Positions 58,054 through 64,000 of a DNA stretch of 64,000 nt are shown here, piece after piece (position 1 is the first letter of the stretch; each line of letters begins with the position of its first letter). This DNA comes from Blastocystis hominis (lineage: Eukaryota; Sar; Bigyra; Opalinata; Blastocystidae). The stretch spans positions 558,001-622,000 of the forward strand of contig NW_013171866.1 in NCBI RefSeq assembly GCF_000151665.1, given 5' to 3'. The translations under genes were made by a program, and so were the position numbers. Under the pieces are notes generated by a model, which did no database searches, was not told the DNA's origin, and was given only the letters and a program-made list of their open reading frames with translations.

Positions 58054-59035
58054 TGGGTCGATGTGATCGTGCTGCCTCTCTCAATACATTGGGTTCCTTT
58101 CGACTCTTGGATCGAGTGACAGGCGGTGCTGGTTGCGGTTTGCATTTGCTAGCCAGCAGTTCCCAGTGATAGCACTTTTGGGTGCGATTGTTTCCATCTT
58201 TCACTTCGTACATCAATGGCATGATGTGATCGTCAATATCAACCACTTCAACCAAGTCCTGAGACCATTTGATCGTCAATGATCGCTTTTCCAGAATGCG
58301 AGGTCTTCGTGTCACTCCAACATAATCACCAACATCGAATTGAGGTGTTGTGTCCTTTGCTGTCATGTTGGATGGTTCTGTATTATCCATGTACAAGATA
58401 TCGTTGTTGTTAAGCCAAATGTCATTGGGTGTATATCCGATGTCTCTGTTCTTCCTTCCATTATGTCGACGAACTGCACCATCGATCAAGTCGAACCATA
58501 CACCTTTCCATTGATTGATTGAATGGAATGAAGGAACCATGATGTGTTCCTTGATATCTCGAATTGTTCGTTCGGCTAGTACTGCCTTATTCGTTGAATC
58601 CATGTGATACATGGTGATGTCATACTTGTTCAAGATGTTGGTACAAAAGATGGCATTGGTGAACTCGGTACCTCGATCCGAGCAAATATGCTTTGGTGAT
58701 TCACCATATGTTAGAATGATGTCCTTCATCGCATGAGTGACTTCTGTAGCACTCTTGCTTTTCAGTTTCCGAGTCATCAGATATTTCGAATATCCATCAA
58801 TCCATACAAGTACATATTTGTATCCACGATTCTTGTAGAATTCGGTACTCTTTTGTGTTCCTAACACTTCCTGTATCGATTTGTGTAGTTTGGAAGAGAA
58901 ATCGATAAGATCGATGAAGTATATGTTTCGTTTGAATCCATTGATGATCACTCGAGTTGCACCTCTTCGTTTTGTTGGTTTCCATAGTTCCTTGATCTCA
59001 TTCATGTTCCACACACCTCGATAAATGAATCGCAT
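57995..59035 (-). CDS. int: Polinton-type RVE (DDE) integrase
   Basis: 346 residues, uninterrupted. Catalytic triad in retroviral-integrase order: Asp42 in YFIDLIDFS, Asp120 in ICSDRGTEF and Glu155 in VLAERTIRDIK, a D,D-34-E spacing. After it comes the VGDYVGVTRRPRILEK...WSQDLVEVVDID...YEVKD box (chromo-like/SH3 region typical of Polinton and Ty3-type integrases) and a basic tail (RSQKKQMKRPLGVRKR). It would join element ends to host DNA. No zinc-binding HHCC part is visible, so the N-terminus may be shortened. Start codon context AATAATG. Confidence 0.88.
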   Translation of the reverse strand: MRFIYRGVWNMNEIKELWKPTKRRGATRVIINGFKRNIYFIDLIDFSSKLHKSIQEVLGTQKSTEFYKNRGYKYVLVWIDGYSKYLMTRKLKSKSATEVTHAMKDIILTYGESPKHICSDRGTEFTNAIFCTNILNKYDITMYHMDSTNKAVLAERTIRDIKEHIMVPSFHSINQWKGVWFDLIDGAVRRHNGRKNRDIGYTPNDIWLNNNDILYMDNTEPSNMTAKDTTPQFDVGDYVGVTRRPRILEKRSLTIKWSQDLVEVVDIDDHIMPLMYEVKDGNNRTQKCYHWELLASKCKPQPAPPVTRSKSRKEPNVLREAARSHRPITRSQKKQMKRPLGVRKRS

Positions 59036-59039
59036 TATT

Positions 59040-59502
59040 CAAGGAATGAACAAGTTGTGTCAGAGGAAGAATCACAAACTGGTTATAGACTCGAAATGCA
59101 TTTTCTCCACTATACACTACTTCAAATAGAACATCACTCGCATTCAACATTGCAATGATCGTTTCGATATCATATGTACCTCGTGAAATCGATAGAGTAT
59201 GGAGACTGGATCCAAATACACTCATAACTTGTATCCATTGTGGAAATTGAGAATGTAGTATTAATCATGGTGTTCAGAATGGCAATGATTTCAGTCAGTG
59301 TAAAATAATCAGGCGAGATCGTTACCTCTTCACCATTGGTATTTGTCACCACATTGATTGAGTCCACAATATTGAACATGACTTGATTGGGTTAGAATAG
59401 AACAGTCATGGAAGTGATAAATGGATTTCTGAACTTGTAAGGATTGATTGAATTGAATGAACCATTGATAGGTGAATCTTGTATGAGAATGGAGTAATGC
59501 AT
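59040..59502 (-). pseudogene. Remnant of the modular surface-protein gene
   Basis: It begins MHYSILIQDSPINGSF, matching MHYSMLIQGSPTNGSF of the intact gene at 14872, and continues through its module 1 (VTISPDYFTLTEIIAILNTM...ECIWIQSPYSIDF) with an in-frame TAA after SMTVLF. It then jumps to module 2 (GTYDIETIIAMLNASDVLFEVVYSGENAF), which in the intact protein lies ~270 residues further on, so an internal deletion fused the modules before the rest was lost next to the integrase. Confidence 0.88.
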
Positions 59503-61140
59503 GGGTAATCTCTATTTTACATGGGATGGGACGCGAGGTGATAAATCGCACGATGTGAATAAGCCTATTTTTCGACCTCATTCTTATGAAGGGCAAAAAT
59601 ACAAGTTGCCCCTGTGAGCAACAAGAAACACTCGTTGCCAGGGATTAGAGGGCGACTTTGATTGGAATCATATTCGCGCTTTCTTCGTCAATTACATACT
59701 ACTAGCACAACTTCAGTAAGGTATTCAAGATGATAAATAGATAGATATCAATGTCTATCTTCTATATACATATATATATATATATATATCTGAAAAGTAA
59801 TAGTTTGATTGTTGCCTCCAACAAATCATCAGCCAGATATGTGTCACAGCTTGATATTGGACAACTACTCATTCCCATAGAGTCCATTCTTATGGATTTC
59901 AGCTTTATCATCAACAATACTGATATCACTATTAGTGAGTAATTCTATTCATCCTAATGAGTTGGGAACCAAAGCATTTCACTTTCATCAACCAACTCAA
60001 ACAGCAAGTATTATGTATACTATTGTTATTCATGCTCGTAATAGAACAACATTGTGAATCACTTTGTATCCCTATTGAAGTGGTGTACAATTCGATCCTT
60101 CCTTTAAATAGGAGATATTCTGTATTATTTGGCAGGTGGGGGATACTATATGGGTTAGAATAAGGGATAGTATTCTCTGGCAATATAACAATCTCTGATA
60201 GGTTCAGAGTGCATCAAAACGACAAAAACTGGACACCAACTATCCAAAAACCTAGAAACAGTGGAATATGAATATATCTCTATTTGTTCGTATAAAATAT
60301 ATTATGTATTCTACATTATTTTCCTCAGTTCTTCAACGACACACCCACCTTTCTCACAAACTCTACTATTCGATTCTACTATATACATATCACATATTAT
60401 TTATATAAATGATAACCCAAAAACTGCTTATCGCTAGCTTTTCCATTTTCATTCCTATCATCATCTTCTACATACCCTATTTCTTTCTATCCCATCTAGA
60501 GTAGATTCCAAATGAATAGAACGAAAAACAAAACGCTTCCACTGGAAACAACACTCTTCGATCTATTCATTCCACAATATCCCATTTCCGCTCATTTCCT
60601 TCCACTTCACAGTAAAAACAACTCCCTCCCTATTCGAAATCTATTCTTCCACTCATACCCAATTTCAACACTATTTTCACAATTGCACAATTCCTGTGTA
60701 TTTTTGAAATCATTTGTTTTACAATAAAAGCTATTAGCTTCGTCTTACTGGGTTTGAATGTATTCAAAATTTGGAATTGGACTTGTATGTCCTGTCTTTT
60801 GCTTTGTTTTGGGACTTCTATGTGTTTTTGTGTGTTGTGTTGTGGGAGTGTAAGTATTGTAGCTGGGATGGGTTCTGTCGTCAAGTTGGTGTGTTTGAAG
60901 AAGCTAGTGTAGTGTGCGCTATCGTTACTTTGACTAAACTGTGTGTGTGAGATATGCATCGTGAACGCATTCAATACCATAATGGCGGTGGACCCTGGTT
61001 CCATTTTTGCTGTGTGGAGTGTGTTCCGAGTGAGGAATTTCTGTACTTCAAACTGTGCAACGTGGCGAACCCATTCATGGCATGTGGGACCGCGGATACA
61101 TGGAGATAACTTGCAACGTGGGAGGTATCTGGTACAGGCA
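59503..61140. other. AT-rich region after element copy F
   Basis: No supported gene. It contains an (AT)n run at ~59768-59790. Low GC; some of the first ~200 bp may be element terminus. Confidence 0.45.
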
Positions 61141-63540
61141 CGACGTTCTTGCCTAGGATAGCTGTTCTGTTTCTCGTATTTTCATTTTCATATTGTGAGG
61201 TGGTAGAGTGTGGTAGAGAGAACGGATTTGCGATGAGTGAAAGGGCAAACTATGGGAGCAAGAGCAGTAGGTTTGTAGAAGCGGAGCGTGTGTGGAACTT
61301 GGGAGAATGGGACAAGAAGGCGGAGTATGCGAACTGCTGTGGGTACGGTCCTCGCCTCTGATTGATGCGAGCCGAGTGAACTGGAATGGCCAGTGGGAGG
61401 AGGCGAGTTCCAAGACGGTGCAGTTGTGCATTTGTGGGTCTGTGGAGCATGGGAAGGTGGAGGTGTGCGTGGTGCGGGCGTGTGGGAAGTGGTGGAATGG
61501 AAGAGAGGTGAGGTGCGTGGCGGTGGTGTGCCCCGCGGACGAAGCGGCGGGGTAGCCGGAAGGGCACTTGGGGCAAGTGTTGGATACGAAGTGCGATGTG
61601 GACTAGTGGGGCATGATCACGGATGGGTGCAACGCCTATCAGCAGTGGGAATCGATCAATCGATCGATAGGGGACGGGCTCCTGCCAGCCCATCCTGCCG
61701 ATGCTGCGCTGCGCTGCACTGCGCTGCGTGGCGGGCGATGGGGCGAGGGACGTGGCGCTGTGGACGATGGGAGATGGGAAGCAATCCACGATGTACTGCA
61801 CGAGCAATGTGGGCGTGGGCGAGGTGATCAACGACCCATTCGAGCCCATGAACATCCACATCGTGTTTGAATTGGCCGAGGCCACGTTCTCCTATCCCAC
61901 CACCGCGATCTCCATCTCCGACTACACCATTGCCTTCGCCTTCGCCTTCGCCTTCGCCTTCGATGGCTCCTTCCCGCGGTTCTGCGAAGGCACGCACGCT
62001 CTACATCAATGCCAACAGGTTGGTGTCCCGAAACGGCCTCCCCTTCCCCGCGGAAACCCTCATCGCGACCTTCTCGACCCGCGCCGGCGTTCGGTTGGCG
62101 TTCGGTTGGCGTTCGGTTGGCGTTCGGTTGGCGTTCGGTTGGCGTTCGGTTGTGGCCTGCTCGGATTGTGGAGAGCGCGATTGGTATGAGGGAAGTGGAG
62201 TAGGCGCAGCGCAGCGCAGCGTGTCTGTGCAGATGGAGGTTCCCTGGAGCAGTGGCATCTCCGATGAAGCCCCGATGGATGGCCTTGATGGGCAGCAATG
62301 TGCAGAGCCAGTTCTTCGAGACGCGCTCCGTGTTGGTGGCGGGCGCCATTGTGAACAGCGTGATGGCCATCAGCTGGCGTGTCCGCAAGGGCGCCTCCTG
62401 GTCCGCCTTCGCGTCCTTCTCCGTCTACCGCCCCGTCGTGCTGCCTCCCTGCTTCCCTCCCTCCGCGCCCGTCGTGCTGCTGCCGCCTTCGAAGCCACGC
62501 AGGTGCGCTGGGTCTGGTGGTGGTGCGAGCTCTTCGTGCAGGCCTTGGTTGGCTCCCACTCCCAGCTCTTCGCCGCCGACGCGCTCCTCCAAGAGGGCGA
62601 CGTCCAGCAACCCGAGCTCTCTCTCTCTCTCTCGCTCTCTCTCGATGCGTGCGTGGCCTACTGGGTGCGCGTGGCGCTGTGCTCCGCCGCGTGCTCCATC
62701 CTCTCCGAGGCCTCCTCTCCCATCACCCTCGCCGCGTATGTCGTCGCGCCCGGCGCGGTGCAGAACCTCGAGGTGGCCGCGCTCTCCTCGACCTCGCTGC
62801 GCGTGCAGTGGGCAGAGCCGGCGGAGCTGGGCGGCGCCAGCATTCGGTACTACGTGGTGCGACGCTCGTGGATGGCGTCGATGGCCGTGATCCGGAGCGA
62901 GAGCGAGAGCGAGAGCGAGAGCGAGAGCGAGAGCGAGAGCGAGGTCGCCAGCACGAACTGCTTCCTGGACCTGCAGAGCGTGCAGAGCGTGCAGAGCGTG
63001 CAGAGCGTGCAGAGCGTGCAGAGCGTGCAGAGCGTGCAGAGCGTGCAGCACACGCCCATCTATCTGAGCGTGGCCGCGTTCACCGGGTATCTCTCCCGCC
63101 AAGAGAAGATCCCCGCGGTTCTGTATGCGGTGTGTGTGGAATCAGGCGGAGGGCATTGAGTGGGACTGTGCGATGGCTGATTACCGGATCCTTCCATGAT
63201 CTCTGCACCGCCACGTGCGAGCTTCGCGCTCCCGCGACTTCCTCCTTCCTCCTTCCGCCGAACCGTCTGGTTCCCCGCGGGACGCGATGTGTGGGACGTG
63301 TTGGAGGGTGGGATCCCCGCGACTTCCTACACGCTGGAGTGCGTCCCGAGCGAAGTGGGCAGTGCCGAGTGGATGGGCAGGCAATTCGGAGTGTCCACGA
63401 TGGCCACGTCGGAATTCGTTGGGTGTTGGTGGTGGACGGCGAGCCAACCTCCTCGCTCACCGGTTCGCTCTGGGTGTGGGTGTGGGTGTGGGTGTGGGTG
63501 TGAGTGAGCAGGAATCTGGTGGGCGATGGGGTGGGGTCCG
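61141..63540 (+). CDS. Probable secreted Cys-rich / fibronectin-III protein, exon structure unresolved
   Basis: GC-rich coding-like region. An N-terminal signal-like stretch (IAVLFLVFSFSYCEVVECG, ~61160) precedes Cys-rich blocks (VQLCICGSVEHG...VCVVRACGKWWNGREVRCVAVVCP, ~61420-61545; MITDGCNAYQQWESINRSIGDG, ~61613). Later, NLEVAALSSTSLRVQWAEPAELGGASIRYYVVRRS (~62765-62875) is a fibronectin-III strand pattern, and a second similar block occurs at ~63265-63400 (WDVLEGGIPATSYTLECVPSE). A 29-nt intron at ~61341-61369 fits. In-frame microsatellites interrupt it. Likely a surface or secreted adhesive protein; boundaries are approximate. Confidence 0.45.
62086..62152 (+). repeat. GCGTTCGGTTG tandem repeat
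   Basis: About six 11-bp copies in the GC-rich gene region; 11 bp is not a multiple of three, so it shifts frame each copy and is probably intronic or a lesion. Confidence 0.85.
62892..62942 (+). repeat. GAGAGC hexamer repeat (Ser-Glu)n
   Basis: About eight copies within the first fibronectin-like domain, adding (SE)n in frame. Confidence 0.85.
62974..63047 (+). repeat. GTGCAGAGC nonamer repeat (Val-Gln-Ser)n
   Basis: Eight perfect 9-bp copies encode (VQS)n in frame. Confidence 0.9.
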
Positions 63541-64000
63541 TGGCTCCCTACGAAGGTGTGCAGAGTCGACCGGGCTCTCTGGATCTCTTCCTGTCCAACT
63601 GGGCGCAGAACGCCACCGTGGTCTCCGTCACCCAGCCCCTCCGCCTCCGCCTCCGCCTCCGCCTCCGCTTCCTCTTCGCCTACGACGTGACCGGCGCGCT
63701 CATCCGCGCCCACCTCGTCGATCACGCCTGGTGCGTCGTGGGTCGCGATGTTTCCACGTTTCCACGATCCAGACCGATTTGGCAGTTGCTGAGAGAAAGA
63801 AAGAGAGAAATGGTTGCGGTGTTTGGTTTGGAAGATGGATGGATGGATGGATGGATGGAATTGTAGAGATGTGGAATGGTTGAAGCGTTGTAGGATTTGA
63901 ATGAGAATCGAAAATGTGTTTAGGAAGGAAGGAAGGAAAATGTAGATTTAGAGTGTGTAGGGTGTTGGAATGATTTAGAAACATGAACAGAATAATCCAG
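63541..64000. other. End of window: simple repeats, possible 3' exon
   Basis: Contains CCTCCG (63640-63670), GGAT (63836-63855) and GGAA (63925-63940) short repeats. A coding-like stretch (SLDLFLSNWAQNATVVSVTQPLRLRL, ~63580-63665) may be the last exon of the fibronectin-like gene. Confidence 0.35.

Larger units (their letters stand above)
52402..59502. mobile_element. Polinton/Maverick element, copy F (deletion derivative, decaying)
   Basis: Holds protein-primed DNA polymerase B, a 2-cysteine-adaptor-like protein, two small genes, an RVE integrase and a remnant of the modular surface-protein gene. The capsid module is missing: the remnant of the surface gene lies directly beside the integrase. 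Stops and deletions in three genes show it is not an intact element. One double hairpin (57419-57458) ties it to copy A. Exact ends undetermined. Confidence 0.87.

Noticed and set aside
59768-59790. (AT)n run as element terminus or origin
   Set aside because: Simple dinucleotide repeat with no counterpart at the end of copy A.

Overview
ORGANISM. This is eukaryotic nuclear DNA, most like Blastocystis or a close opalinate stramenopile. Host genes carry introns of only about 27-37 nt (mostly 30-33, GT...AG); I placed more than 30 by restoring reading frame. Several genes are followed by TGTTTGTT, the Blastocystis 3'-end motif, and in two genes the stop codon seems to be made only when poly(A) is added after a T. 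Genes are tightly packed in places (34.6-38.9 kb) and base composition alternates between AT-rich and GC-rich blocks.

LAYOUT. (A) 1-14,952: capsid half of a Polinton/Maverick-type virus-like element: fiber-like protein, probable major capsid protein, a small membrane protein, packaging ATPase, KilA-N protein, adenain-like protease, a pVI-like precursor, coiled-coil structural proteins and a family of modular surface proteins. (B) 15,247-21,493: secreted mosaic protein with a dead papain-like domain, Thr/Pro-rich linkers and four 996-bp repeats. (C) 21.5-31.2 kb, AT-rich: ribosomal protein eL42, an MMtag-domain gene, a MORN/leucine-rich-repeat gene with repeat-phased introns, and a GT61-like glycosyltransferase. 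(D) 31.6-43.5 kb: Hsp70-like ATPase-domain protein, MORN protein, secreted ML-domain (NPC2-like) protein, an unknown gene, a fatty-acyl-AMP ligase fused to a carrier protein, an Mpv17-like gene and a Puf RNA-binding protein. (E) 43.6-52 kb: a ~1,970-residue coiled-coil protein and a LENG8/Thp3-like SAC3/GANP protein. (F) 52,402-59,502: a second, decayed Polinton copy holding the replication/integration half (protein-primed DNA polymerase B, a 2-cysteine-adaptor-like protein, two small genes, integrase, and a deleted remnant of the modular surface-protein gene). (G) 59.5-64 kb: AT-rich spacer, then a GC-rich, microsatellite-filled gene for a secreted Cys-rich/fibronectin-III protein.

HOW THE PARTS RELATE. 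Copy F starts with the same surface-protein gene that ends copy A. The simplest full element is therefore polB - adaptor - small genes - integrase - capsid module - surface-protein gene, with A showing its right half and F a copy that lost the capsid module. Copy F is decaying: polB has an in-frame TAG and has lost the catalytic DTD motif, and a neighbour has stops at codon 2 and mid-gene, although the integrase frame is intact.

MOST UNUSUAL SIGNAL. The Polinton copies are peppered with 37-46 bp GC-rich double hairpins (two adjacent perfect stem-loops with roughly 3-nt loops and GGG...CCC ends). Stem sequences differ but pairing is kept. Several are flanked by 4-5 bp direct repeats, two are nested inside older copies, and many sit in-frame inside genes. 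I saw none in host DNA. They look like miniature mobile elements of the virus-like element. A second element-wide signal is TAAATG at most of its start codons, resembling poxvirus-type late initiators.
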